Positions 46,706 to 58,471 of a DNA stretch of 64,000 nucleotides are shown piece by piece. The notes beneath the pieces are model-generated. The model was not told the origin of the DNA, did not search any database, and saw nothing but the letters and a program-made list of their open reading frames with translations. Within the stretch, counting starts at the first letter, position 1, and the number at the start of each line of letters is the position of its first letter. This DNA comes from Roseiarcus sp963842835 (GTDB lineage: Bacteria; Pseudomonadota; Alphaproteobacteria; Rhizobiales; Beijerinckiaceae). Where the stretch lies: assembly GCA_963842835.1 (NCBI GenBank), contig CAWJIB010000010.1, forward strand, positions 1 to 64,000, read 5' to 3'. The translations under genes and the position numbers were made by a program.

Positions 46706-49201
46706 ATGGACCAGAAGAGGCCACCGAGCGCGAAGGGCGTGGCCGAAAAGGCGGCCTCGGCCGTGCGCCGATACAGCGCCGAGGAGCTCAAGGAGGCGGT
46801 CCTCGCCAAGCTGACTTATTCGGTCGGCAAGAACACCGTCGCCGCCAGTCAGCGCGACTGGTTTCTGGCGGTCGCGTTCGCCACGCGCGATATCGTCGTC
46901 GACCGCTGGATCGACTCCACGAGCGCCACTTACGCCGACGATCGCAAGCGCGTCTATTACCTGTCGCTGGAGTTTCTCATCGGGCGGATGCTGTTCGACG
47001 CGATGACCAACCTCGGCATCGCCGAGCCGATGAGCGCAGCGCTTTCGCAATTGGGCCTCGATCTGGCGGCTTTGCGCCGCGTCGAATCGGACGCCGCGCT
47101 CGGCAACGGCGGGCTCGGCCGATTGGCCGCCTGCTTCATGGACAGCATGGCGACGCTTTCCATCGCCGCCCACGGCTATGGCATTCGCTACGACAACGGG
47201 CTTTTCCGCCAGATCATCCGCGGCGGCTGGCAACAGGAGGTGCCCGAGGATTGGCTGATGCACGGCAACCCCTGGGAATTCGAACGCCCGGAATGCAATT
47301 ATGCGATCGGCTTCGGCGGCTGGGTGGAGGCGGTTGCGAACGGCGACGAGAAGGTCCATCACGTCTGGCACCCCGACGAAACGGTCGAAGCGATCGGGTA
47401 CGACACGCCGATCGTCGGTTGGCGTGGACGGCACGTGAACACGCTGCGCCTTTGGTCGGCGCGGGCCCTCGACCCGCTCAAGCTCGACGCGTTCAACGCC
47501 GGCGACTATGTCGGCGCGCTGACCGACAGCGTGCGCGCCGAGGCGATCTCGAAGGTGCTCTATCCCAGCGACGCGACGCCGGCGGGCCAGGAACTGCGCT
47601 TGCGGCAGGAATATTTCTTCGCCTCCGCTTCGTTGCTCGACCTCGTTCGCCGCCACGTCAAACAGCATCGCGACATCCGCACGCTCGCCGACCATGTGGC
47701 GGTCCAGCTCAACGACACGCATCCGGCGATCGCCGTCGCGGAATTGATGCGCATTTTGGTCGACATGAACCGCCTCGACTGGGACGAGGCGTGGGCGATC
47801 ACGCAGGCCGTTTTTTCCTACACCAACCACACGCTGCTGCCCGAGGCGCTCGAAAGCTGGCCGGTGCCGCTGATGGAACGGCTGCTGCCGCGCCACATGC
47901 AGATCATCTATCTCATCAACGCGACCCATCTCGACGGAGCGCGCAAGCGCGGCCTCGGCGATCCCAATCTGCTGGCGTCGATTTCACTCATCGACGAGCA
48001 CGCCGGGCGGCGCGTGCGCATGGGGAACCTCGCCTTCATCGGCTCGCACAAGATCAACGGCGTCTCGGGCCTGCACACCAATCTGATGCGCGAGACCGTC
48101 TTCCATGACCTCGACGTCGTTTATCCCGGCCGCATCACCAACAAGACCAACGGCATCACGTTTCGCCGCTGGCTGATCGAGTGCAATCCGCGTTTGACCC
48201 AGATCTTGACGTCCTCGCTCGGCGAGAAGGTGCTCGACGACGCCGGGGCGTTGCGCGGCCTCGCGCATTTCGCCGACGATTCCGCGATGCAGGAGCAGTT
48301 CGCCCTCGCCCGCCGCGCCAACAAGGTCGCCCTCGCGCGCCATATCGCCGAAACGCTCAATCAGCGCATCGACCCCGACGCGCTGTTCGACGTCCAGATC
48401 AAGCGCATCCACGAATACAAGCGTCAGTTGCTCAACATCCTCGAAACGATCGGCCGCTACAACACGATCCGCTCCAATCCGACGATCGACTTCGCGCCGC
48501 GCGTGAAGATTTTCGCCGGCAAGGCGGCGGCGAGCTATGTGCAGGCCAAGCTCATCATCAAGCTCGCCATCGACGTCGCGCGCGTCGTCAATTCCGATCC
48601 CACCGTGCGCGGACTGCTCAAGGTCGTGTTCCTGCCCAATTACAACGTGAGTCTCGCGGAGACGGTCATTCCGGCGGTCGATCTGTCCGAACAGATTTCC
48701 ACCGCGGGCATGGAGGCCTCGGGCACCGGCAACATGAAGATGGCGCTGAACGGCGCGTTGACTGTCGGCACGCTCGACGGCGCCAATGTGGAGATGAAGG
48801 GTCTCGTCGGCGACGACAATATTTTCATCTTCGGCCTCACCGCCTCGAAAGTCGAGGCCTCGCGCGCGCTCGGCATCGATTCCAGCGAGCGGATCGCGGC
48901 CTCCCCGATCCTGCGCGAGGCGCTCGACGAAATCGCCTCCGGCATCTTCTCCGCCGACGATCGCGGACGCTATCGCGGCCTCGTGGACACCTTGACGCAC
49001 CACGATTACTTCATGCTCTGCGCCGATTTCGACGCCTATTGGGCCACGCAAATGAAGATCGACGAAGCCTGGCGCGACAAGAAGAGATGGCTGCGCTCGA
49101 GCATCCTCAACACCGCCAATGTCGGCTGGTTCTCGTCCGACCGAACGATTGGCGAATACGCGAAGGAAATCTGGAACGCTCCGTTCCGACCCCTCGCCTG
49201 A
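46706..49201 (+). CDS. glgP: glycogen/maltodextrin phosphorylase
   Basis: An 831-residue PLP-dependent phosphorylase that releases glucose-1-phosphate from glycogen ends. The catalytic parts are clear: ALGNGGLGRLAACFMDSMAT near the N-terminus, VQIKRIHEYKRQLLNILETI, and the PLP-lysine/phosphate region EASGTGNMKMALNGALTVGT. It is the first gene of the glycogen operon and its stop is followed within a few bases by glgB. Having breakdown and synthesis in one operon is typical of proteobacteria. Confidence 0.95.
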   Translation: MDQKRPPSAKGVAEKAASAVRRYSAEELKEAVLAKLTYSVGKNTVAASQRDWFLAVAFATRDIVVDRWIDSTSATYADDRKRVYYLSLEFLIGRMLFDAMTNLGIAEPMSAALSQLGLDLAALRRVESDAALGNGGLGRLAACFMDSMATLSIAAHGYGIRYDNGLFRQIIRGGWQQEVPEDWLMHGNPWEFERPECNYAIGFGGWVEAVANGDEKVHHVWHPDETVEAIGYDTPIVGWRGRHVNTLRLWSARALDPLKLDAFNAGDYVGALTDSVRAEAISKVLYPSDATPAGQELRLRQEYFFASASLLDLVRRHVKQHRDIRTLADHVAVQLNDTHPAIAVAELMRILVDMNRLDWDEAWAITQAVFSYTNHTLLPEALESWPVPLMERLLPRHMQIIYLINATHLDGARKRGLGDPNLLASISLIDEHAGRRVRMGNLAFIGSHKINGVSGLHTNLMRETVFHDLDVVYPGRITNKTNGITFRRWLIECNPRLTQILTSSLGEKVLDDAGALRGLAHFADDSAMQEQFALARRANKVALARHIAETLNQRIDPDALFDVQIKRIHEYKRQLLNILETIGRYNTIRSNPTIDFAPRVKIFAGKAAASYVQAKLIIKLAIDVARVVNSDPTVRGLLKVVFLPNYNVSLAETVIPAVDLSEQISTAGMEASGTGNMKMALNGALTVGTLDGANVEMKGLVGDDNIFIFGLTASKVEASRALGIDSSERIAASPILREALDEIASGIFSADDRGRYRGLVDTLTHHDYFMLCADFDAYWATQMKIDEAWRDKKRWLRSSILNTANVGWFSSDRTIGEYAKEIWNAPFRPLA

Positions 49202-49214
49202 AATGGAGAGCGAA

Positions 49215-51410
<2,196 letters not shown>

Positions 51411-51463
51411 ATCCCAGCTTCGGCGGAAGCGCGAAACAATGCAAGAAGCTGCGGGAGGGAAAG

Positions 51464-52747
51464 ATGAACCCCAAGGACGCGACAAGGGATCCGCCGCCCG
51501 GCGCGCCTTACGCGCGCCACGCGATGGCCTATGTGCTGGCGGGCGGGCGCGGCAGCCGCCTCATGGAACTGACCGACCGGCGCGCCAAACCCGCGGTCTA
51601 TTTCGGCGGAAAATCCCGGATCATCGATTTCGCGCTGTCCAACGCCCTCAATTCCGGCATCCGCCGCATCGCCGTCGCCACGCAATACAAGGCTCACAGC
51701 CTGATCCGACACTTGCAGCGGGGATGGAACTTCTTCCGCCCCGAGCGAAATGAGAGCTTCGACATCCTGCCGGCCTCGCAGCGCGTCTCCGAGACGATGT
51801 GGTATCTCGGCACGGCCGACGCCGTCTATCAGAACATCGACATCATCGAGGGCTACGCGCCGCAGTTCATCGTCCTACTCGCGGGCGATCACATCTATAA
51901 AATGGACTACGAGAAAATGCTCCAGCAGCATGTCGAGTCGAAAGCCGACGTGACTGTGGGATGCCTCGAAGCCTCGCTCGAGGAGGCCAAGGGCTTCGGC
52001 GTGATGCACGTCGACAAGAAGAACAAGATCCTCTCCTTCCTCGAGAAGCCCGCGAACCCGCCGGCGATGCCCGGCAAGCCCGGCGCGGCGCTGTGCAGCA
52101 TGGGCATCTACGTCTTCGACACCAAGTTCCTGATCGAAGAGCTGAAGCGCGACGCCGCCAATCCCAATTCGTCGCACGATTTCGGCAAGGACGTCATTCC
52201 CTACATCGTCGCCAACGGCAAAGCGGTCGCCCATCACTTCTCGCAATCCTGCGTCGTCGCCAACAAGGATTCACCCATCTATTGGCGGGACGTCGGGACG
52301 GTCGACGCCTATTGGGCGGCCAATATCGACTTGACCGACATCGTCCCCGATCTCGATCTCTATGACCGCGCCTGGCCGATCTGGACCTATGGCGAGATCA
52401 CGCCACCGGCCAAATTCGTGCACGACGTCGACGGCCGGCGCGGCGTCGCAGTCTCCTCGCTCGTTTCGGGCGGCTGCATCATTTCCGGCGCGGCGGTTTC
52501 GCGTTCGCTGCTGTTCACGGGCGTGCGCGCGCATTCCTATTCGACCATCCACGAGGCGGTCGTGCTGCCCTACGGGCAGATCGGGCGCCGCGTCCGGCTG
52601 AAAAAAGCGGTGATCGACGCCGGCGTCACCATCCCAGACGGCCTGGTCGTCGGCGAGGACCCGGAGCTCGACGCCAAGCGCTTCCGGCGCAGCGAAAACG
52701 GCGTCACGTTGATCACCCAGCCCATGCTCGACAAGCTCGGCCAATGA
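51464..52747 (+). CDS. glgC: glucose-1-phosphate adenylyltransferase
   Basis: This 427-residue enzyme makes ADP-glucose, the committed step of glycogen synthesis. The nucleotide-binding loop LAGGRGSRLMELTDRRAKPA, the substrate segment GGKSRIIDFALSNALNSGIR, and FVVLLAGDHIYKMDYEKML-like ivlLAGDHIYKMDYEKM are present, and the C-terminal half is a left-handed beta helix that binds allosteric effectors. Its final ATGA overlaps the glgA start, coupling their translation. A strong GGGAGGG site precedes the ATG. Confidence 0.95.
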   Translation: MNPKDATRDPPPGAPYARHAMAYVLAGGRGSRLMELTDRRAKPAVYFGGKSRIIDFALSNALNSGIRRIAVATQYKAHSLIRHLQRGWNFFRPERNESFDILPASQRVSETMWYLGTADAVYQNIDIIEGYAPQFIVLLAGDHIYKMDYEKMLQQHVESKADVTVGCLEASLEEAKGFGVMHVDKKNKILSFLEKPANPPAMPGKPGAALCSMGIYVFDTKFLIEELKRDAANPNSSHDFGKDVIPYIVANGKAVAHHFSQSCVVANKDSPIYWRDVGTVDAYWAANIDLTDIVPDLDLYDRAWPIWTYGEITPPAKFVHDVDGRRGVAVSSLVSGGCIISGAAVSRSLLFTGVRAHSYSTIHEAVVLPYGQIGRRVRLKKAVIDAGVTIPDGLVVGEDPELDAKRFRRSENGVTLITQPMLDKLGQ

Positions 52748-54198
52748 CCGCGCTGGTCGCTCTCTCCATCGCCTCGGAAATCTACCCGCTGGTCAAGACC
52801 GGCGGTCTGGCCGACGTCGCCGGCGCGCTGCCCGGCGCGCTCGCGCGCGAACACATTGCAGTGCGCACGCTCACGCCGGGCTATCCCGCGATCCTCGCCA
52901 AGCTCGAGGCGGCGCAGCCCGCTCATTGCTATCCCATGCTGTTCGGCGGGCCGGCGAGAGTCCTCGCGGCCCGAGCGAACGGCCTCGAACTCTTCGTCCT
53001 CGACGCGCCGCATCTGTTCGACCGTCCGGGAAACCCCTATCTCGGTCCCAACGGTCTCGATTGGAGCGACAACGCCCACCGTTTCGCCGCGCTCGCGCGC
53101 GTCGGCGCGGACATCGCCAAGGGCGCGATCGCCGGCTTCGTTCCCAAGGTCGTCCACGCCCACGATTGGCAGGGCGCGCTCGCGCCGGCCTATCTGCACT
53201 ACGACGGCGGCGCGCGGCCGGGCACCATCCTCACCATCCACAACCTCGCCTTTCAAGGCCATTATCCCGCGACGCTGCTCGGCGCGCTCGGCCTGCCCGC
53301 GCACGCCTTGTCGATCGATGGCGTCGAATATTTCGCAGGCGTCGGATACCTGAAGGCCGGCTTGCAGTTCGCCGACCGCATCACCACGGTTTCGCCGACC
53401 TACGCGCGCGAGATCATGACGCCGGAGTTCGGCATGGCGCTGGACGGCCTGCTCCGCGCGCGAGCGAGCGTCATCGAGGGCATCGTCAACGGCATCGACG
53501 ATATGGTGTGGAACCCCGCCACCGACCCGAACCTCGCCCAGAATTACAGCGCGCTGCGCATCGACATGCGCCCGCGCAACAAAGCGGCTTTGCAGCAGCG
53601 GTTCGGCCTCGCCGTGAGCCACGAGGCCCCGTTGTTCGGCGTCGTCTCGCGCCTGACCAGTCAAAAGGGTCTCGACCTGCTGCTCGCCATACTGCCCGAT
53701 CTTCTCGCCCGAGGCGCGCAGCTCGCCGTGCTCGGCTCGGGGGAAAAATCGCTCGAGGACGGTTTCGCCGAGGCAGCGCTCGCCCATAAGGGCGCGGTCG
53801 GCTGCGCCTTCGCTTATGACGAAGCGCTCGCCCATCTCATGCAGGCCGGCTCCGACTTCATCCTCGTGCCCTCCCGCTTCGAGCCCTGCGGGCTCACCCA
53901 GCTCTATGCCTTGCGCTATGGCGCGACGCCGGTCGTCGCGCGCGTCGGCGGGCTTGCCGACACGATCATCGACGCCAACGACGCGGCGATCGGCGCCGGC
54001 GTCGCCACCGGCATACAGTTTTGGCCGCCCGAGGAGCCGGCTCTGTCCTACGCGCTTGAGCGCGCGCTCGCGTTTTATCGCGACGCCGCGACGATGCGGC
54101 GCATTCGTCTCAACGGCATGCGCGCCGACGTGTCTTGGCGCCGCCCCGCCAAGCGCTACGCCGCGATCTACCGCGCGCTGGCGCGGGTCGCTGCGTGA
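52744..54198 (+). CDS. glgA: glycogen synthase (ADP-glucose)
   Basis: A 484-residue GT5 glucosyltransferase with the ADP-glucose binding KTGGLADVAGALPGAL, the HDWQGALAPAYLHYDG region and the C-terminal EPCGLTQLYALRYGATPVV nucleotide-binding segment. It starts within the glgC stop (ATGA) and its own TGA overlaps the GTG start of the glgX-malQ fusion, so glgC, glgA and glgX-malQ are tightly coupled. Confidence 0.95.
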   Translation: MTALVALSIASEIYPLVKTGGLADVAGALPGALAREHIAVRTLTPGYPAILAKLEAAQPAHCYPMLFGGPARVLAARANGLELFVLDAPHLFDRPGNPYLGPNGLDWSDNAHRFAALARVGADIAKGAIAGFVPKVVHAHDWQGALAPAYLHYDGGARPGTILTIHNLAFQGHYPATLLGALGLPAHALSIDGVEYFAGVGYLKAGLQFADRITTVSPTYAREIMTPEFGMALDGLLRARASVIEGIVNGIDDMVWNPATDPNLAQNYSALRIDMRPRNKAALQQRFGLAVSHEAPLFGVVSRLTSQKGLDLLLAILPDLLARGAQLAVLGSGEKSLEDGFAEAALAHKGAVGCAFAYDEALAHLMQAGSDFILVPSRFEPCGLTQLYALRYGATPVVARVGGLADTIIDANDAAIGAGVATGIQFWPPEEPALSYALERALAFYRDAATMRRIRLNGMRADVSWRRPAKRYAAIYRALARVAA

Positions 54199-57100
54199 GC
54201 GGGGCGAGCGGCGCGATCGCGCCTCTGGGCGTCGCCCTGACGCCTCAAGGCGCCGAAGTCGCGGTCTATTCCGCGCATGCGAACGCCGTCTATTTCTGTC
54301 TCTATGACGCGGCGGGCGAGCGCGAGACGGCGCGCGTGCGCCTTCACGCCGATTCGAACGGCGTCCACAGCGGCTCCATCGAGGGCGTCGAAGCGGGCGC
54401 GCGCTATGGCCTGCGCGCCGACGGCCCGTTCGACCCCTTGCGCGGCGCCCGCTTCGACGCCTCCAAACTGCTCGCCGACCCTTACGCGGTCGCGCTCGAC
54501 CGGCCTTTTCGCTTGCATCCCTCGATGTTCGCCTTCGGCGTCGACAGCGGGCCGTTTGCGCCCAAATCGATCGCGCTCGCGCTCGAGCCGGGGGAACCCG
54601 GCTGTCAGCGCGTTCCCTGGGACCGCACCGTCGTTTACGAAGCGAACCTGCGCGGCCTGACCAAGCTTCGCGGCGATCTCCCGGAGGCGGCCCGCGGCTG
54701 TTTTTCCGGCCTGGGGCATCCCCACGTGATCGCGCATTTGCGCGCGCTCGGCGTCACCACGGTGCAGATCATGCCGGCCGACGCTTTCGTCGACGAGCGG
54801 CATCTGCCGCCGCTCGGCCTTTCCAACGCCTGGGGCTACAATCCCGTGGTGTTCGGCGCGCCGGACCCGCGCCTTGCGCCCGGCGGCTGGGCGGAGGTGC
54901 GCGCCGCGACCGACGCGCTTCACGCGGCGGGCATGGAGGCGATCCTCGACGTCGTCCTCAATCACAACGGCGAGAGCGACGAGTTCGGGCCGACGCTGTC
55001 GTTTCGCGGCCTCGACAACGCCTCTTATTTTCGTCTCGCGCCCGACGACCCCGCGCGCTACGTCAACGACATGGGCTGCGGCAATTGCCTCGCGCTCGAT
55101 CGCCCTGTGGTCATCCGCATGGCGCTCGCGGCGTTGAAGCGCTGGATGACTTTCGGCGGAATCGACGGCTTCCGCTTCGATCTGGCGGTCGCGCTCGGCC
55201 GGCGCGCTTCCGGCTTCGATCCGCAGGCGCCGTTCTTCTCCGCGATTGCCGACGATCCGGTTCTCAGCCGAGGCAAACTGATCGCGGAACCCTGGGACAT
55301 TGGCCCAAGCGGATACCAGCTCGGCGCCTTCCCGGAAGGCTGGGGCGAATGGAACGATCGCTTCCGCGACGCGGCGCGCCGGTTCTGGCGCGGCGACGCC
55401 GGGATGCGCGGCGAAATCGCAACGCGCCTCGCCGGCTCGCGCGATTTTTTCGAGAGCGCGCCCTCGCCGGCCAAAAGCGTCAATTATGTCGCCGCGCACG
55501 ACGGCTTCACTCTCGCCGATCTCGTCGCCTATTCCGAGAAGCACAACGAGGCCAACGGCGAGCACAATCGCGACGGCGCGAACGAAAATTTCTCATGGAA
55601 TAACGGCGTCGAGGGCCCCAGCGACGATCCCGCGGTTCAGGCGGCGCGCGCGCGCGACATGCGCAATCTCCTCGCGCTGCTGTTCGTCGCGCGGGGAACG
55701 CCGATGCTCGCGATGGGGTCGGAATTGGGCCACAGCCAGCGCGGCAACAACAACGCCTACGCCCAGAACAACGCGATCTCCTGGATCGACTGGAGCGCCG
55801 CCGACGCGGCGTTGATCGCCTTCACGGGACGCTTGGCCAAGGCGCGGCGTGAGCATCCCGCGCTCTGGCGAGCGGTCTGGCTGACGGGCCAGTCGTTCGA
55901 CGAAAGCGGCTTGCCCGACGTCGAATGGCGCGACGCCGAATGGCCGCTGACCTCGGCCTCGCAATGGGAGGATTCGAACGGCGACATTCTCGTCGCGGTT
56001 CTCGCGGCGCCGGCGGCGGACGGCGTCGACCGCGTCGCCCTCGCCTTCAACCGCGGCGCGCGAGCGGCCTCGCTGCGCCTGCCCGAGCCCAGGGAGGGCA
56101 AGGTCTGGCGCGCGCTCGTCGACACGTCGGACAATTCGATCGCCGATGTCGGCTTGCCCGTCGCCGACCGCGCGCGCATCGCCGCGCGCGCGACGCTCAT
56201 CCTCGCCGAAGCCGACGCGCCGGCCGGGATGACGGGGCTCCGCCCGCCCGAGGCGCGCGACATCGACGTTCTCGCCGAGGCCGCGGGGATATCGGCCGAT
56301 TGGTGGGACGTCGCGGGCCGGCGCACTGTCGTCTCCCCCGAGACCAAGCTCGCCCTGCTGGCGGCGCTGCGTCTGCCCGCCGGTTCGCAGGCGCAGCTGC
56401 GCGAAAGCCTCGCTCGTCTTGTCGACGAGACCGGCGCGCGCCGCCTGCCGCTCTCTCTGGCGCTGCGCTTCGACCAGCCGCTTTGCGCGCTCGTGCGCTG
56501 CGATCCCGCGGCGCCGCCGCGCTCCGTTGAGCCGACCGTCGTCACCGAGGACGGCCGCGCGATTTCCTGGCGCACGGCCGGGGGCGAAGCGAGGCGGCGC
56601 CTGCTCGCCGACGGGCGCGCCGTCATCGAGCGCGCGATCGCCTTGCCGGCGCTGCCGATCGGCCGCCATCGGCTCGTGCTCGACGGCGTGGAATGCGCGC
56701 TGACGGTCGCGCCGCCGGAGGCCTTCGGGGCCAAGGCGGCGCTGCGCCGACGCTTCGGCCTCTCCGCCCAGCTCTACGCTTTGCGTCGGCGCGGCTTACG
56801 CGCCACGGGCGATCAGGGGATCGGCGATTTCACCACCTTGGGGCTCGCCGGCGAGAGGGCCGGCGGCTGCGGCGCCGCTTTCCTCGGGATCAACCCGCTG
56901 CACGCGATGTTCGAATGGGATCGCGCGCGATGCAGCCCCTACCATCCCTCCGACCGGCGCTTTCTCGATCCCATTCACATCGACGTTCTCGACGATTCCG
57001 GCCTGCCGCGCGACGGCGAATTCGACGCATGGCTCGCCGCGCAGGCCGACGCGATCGACGCCGCGGCGATGCGCGCGGCGGTCGATTACGACGCGGTGTG

Positions 57101-58385
57101 GACGATCAAACGCGCCGCGCTCGAAGCGCGCTTTTCCGCCTTCCAGCGCGCGCGCGCGAATCGTTCTGATGACCCGCTGTTCGCCGACCACGCGCGCTTT
57201 ATCGGCGAAGGCGGCGAGGCGCTCAGGCGCTTTGCGATTTTCCAAGCCATAGCGGACGAACGAAGAGGAGAAGAATGGCACCGTTGGCCGCGGGCGCTGC
57301 GCGACGCCGAGGCTGCGGCGCTGGAACGCAAAGCGGGCGAACATGCCGAAAAGATCGCCTTCGTCCTGTTCGCGCAATGGCTCGCCGACCGGCAGCTCGC
57401 GGGCGCTGCGGCGCGCGCCAAGGCCGCCGGGCTCGAAATCGGCCTTTTTCGCGATCTCGCCGTCGGCGCGGCGCCCGATGGCGCGGAGAGCTGGTCGCGC
57501 GCCGACGAACTCGCGCTTGGCGTCAGCGTCGGCGCGCCGCCCGACCCGTTCTCGGCGCAGGGGCAAGTCTGGAACGTCCAACCGCCCGACCCGATCGCTT
57601 CGGCGCGCGACGGCTGGCGCGGCTTCGGCGCGCTGCTCAGCGCCAACATGCGCCACGCCGGCATGCTGCGCATCGATCACGCGATGGGCCTGACGCGTCT
57701 GTTCGTCGTGCCCGACGGGGCCAAGCCCGCCGAGGGGGCCTATCTCGCCTATCCCCTCGACGATCTCGTCGGCCATGTCGCCTTGGAGAGCCAGCGCCGC
57801 GTCTGCATGGTGGTCGGCGAGGATCTCGGCACTGTGCCCGACGGCTTTCGCGACACGCTGGCGCGCGCCGACATTCTGGGCATGCGCGTGCTGTGGTTCG
57901 AGCGGCGCGGCGCCGATTTCCTCAGCCCCGCCGACTACCCCGCGCTGTCCGTCGCTTGCGTGGCGACGCATGATTTGCCAACGCTCGCCGGCTGGTGGTC
58001 GGGCGCCGACATCGCCGAGCGCCTCGCCCTCGGGCTCGTCAGCCTCGACGACACGCAAATTCAGATCGGCGAGCGCCTGAACGAAAAGCGCTCCCTCGTC
58101 GCCGCCCTCGTCGGCCTCGATCTCGTCACGGAAAGCCCGGATCTCGCGGCGCCGATGTCCGACGCCCTCGCCGCCGCCGTTCACGCCTTGCTCGCCGGCG
58201 CCGGCTCGCTGCTCGCGAGCGCGCAACTCGACGATCTCGCCGGCGAAAGAACCGCCACCAACCTGCCGGGCACCGACCGCGAGCGCCCGAACTGGCGCCA
58301 CAAGCTCGCCCTCGACGTCGAGGCGCTGTTCGCCTCGCCCCGCGCGCGGGAGATTCTGGCGGCGCTGGCGGCGCGCAGGCCCTAG
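54195..58385 (+). CDS. glgX: GlgX debranching enzyme fused to MalQ 4-alpha-glucanotransferase
   Basis: A 1396-residue fusion. Residues 1 to about 680 are a GlgX-type isoamylase: CBM48-like start, WDRTVVYEANLRGLTKLRGD, nucleophile D329 in DGFRFDLAV, acid/base in LIAEPWDIGPSGYQLGAFP and NYVAAHDGFTLADLVAY. After a short linker, residues about 690-1396 are a GH77 amylomaltase: LYALRRRGLRATGDQGIGDF, nucleophile D1161 in LRIDHAMGLTRLFVVP, acid/base in VGEDLGTVPDGF and CVATHDLPTLAGWW. GlgX trims phosphorylase limit branches and MalQ rearranges the released short maltodextrins, so one chain performs consecutive steps. The GTG at 54195 is favoured by the GTGA overlap with glgA. Confidence 0.93.
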   Translation: MSGASGAIAPLGVALTPQGAEVAVYSAHANAVYFCLYDAAGERETARVRLHADSNGVHSGSIEGVEAGARYGLRADGPFDPLRGARFDASKLLADPYAVALDRPFRLHPSMFAFGVDSGPFAPKSIALALEPGEPGCQRVPWDRTVVYEANLRGLTKLRGDLPEAARGCFSGLGHPHVIAHLRALGVTTVQIMPADAFVDERHLPPLGLSNAWGYNPVVFGAPDPRLAPGGWAEVRAATDALHAAGMEAILDVVLNHNGESDEFGPTLSFRGLDNASYFRLAPDDPARYVNDMGCGNCLALDRPVVIRMALAALKRWMTFGGIDGFRFDLAVALGRRASGFDPQAPFFSAIADDPVLSRGKLIAEPWDIGPSGYQLGAFPEGWGEWNDRFRDAARRFWRGDAGMRGEIATRLAGSRDFFESAPSPAKSVNYVAAHDGFTLADLVAYSEKHNEANGEHNRDGANENFSWNNGVEGPSDDPAVQAARARDMRNLLALLFVARGTPMLAMGSELGHSQRGNNNAYAQNNAISWIDWSAADAALIAFTGRLAKARREHPALWRAVWLTGQSFDESGLPDVEWRDAEWPLTSASQWEDSNGDILVAVLAAPAADGVDRVALAFNRGARAASLRLPEPREGKVWRALVDTSDNSIADVGLPVADRARIAARATLILAEADAPAGMTGLRPPEARDIDVLAEAAGISADWWDVAGRRTVVSPETKLALLAALRLPAGSQAQLRESLARLVDETGARRLPLSLALRFDQPLCALVRCDPAAPPRSVEPTVVTEDGRAISWRTAGGEARRRLLADGRAVIERAIALPALPIGRHRLVLDGVECALTVAPPEAFGAKAALRRRFGLSAQLYALRRRGLRATGDQGIGDFTTLGLAGERAGGCGAAFLGINPLHAMFEWDRARCSPYHPSDRRFLDPIHIDVLDDSGLPRDGEFDAWLAAQADAIDAAAMRAAVDYDAVWTIKRAALEARFSAFQRARANRSDDPLFADHARFIGEGGEALRRFAIFQAIADERRGEEWHRWPRALRDAEAAALERKAGEHAEKIAFVLFAQWLADRQLAGAAARAKAAGLEIGLFRDLAVGAAPDGAESWSRADELALGVSVGAPPDPFSAQGQVWNVQPPDPIASARDGWRGFGALLSANMRHAGMLRIDHAMGLTRLFVVPDGAKPAEGAYLAYPLDDLVGHVALESQRRVCMVVGEDLGTVPDGFRDTLARADILGMRVLWFERRGADFLSPADYPALSVACVATHDLPTLAGWWSGADIAERLALGLVSLDDTQIQIGERLNEKRSLVAALVGLDLVTESPDLAAPMSDALAAAVHALLAGAGSLLASAQLDDLAGERTATNLPGTDRERPNWRHKLALDVEALFASPRAREILAALAARRP

Positions 58386-58471
58386 CGGCGATTCATCGCG
58401 GGCGGCCGTTCCTTGCGGCCGGCGGCCGCCGCCGCTATCGTTCGCAACGGGCGCTTAGGGAACCACGAGCG

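Noticed and set aside
58401..58430. GC-rich hairpin between glgX-malQ and the STAND gene as a terminator.
   Set aside because: It has no T-tract and the surrounding GGC/GCC repeats form many equivalent stems by chance.
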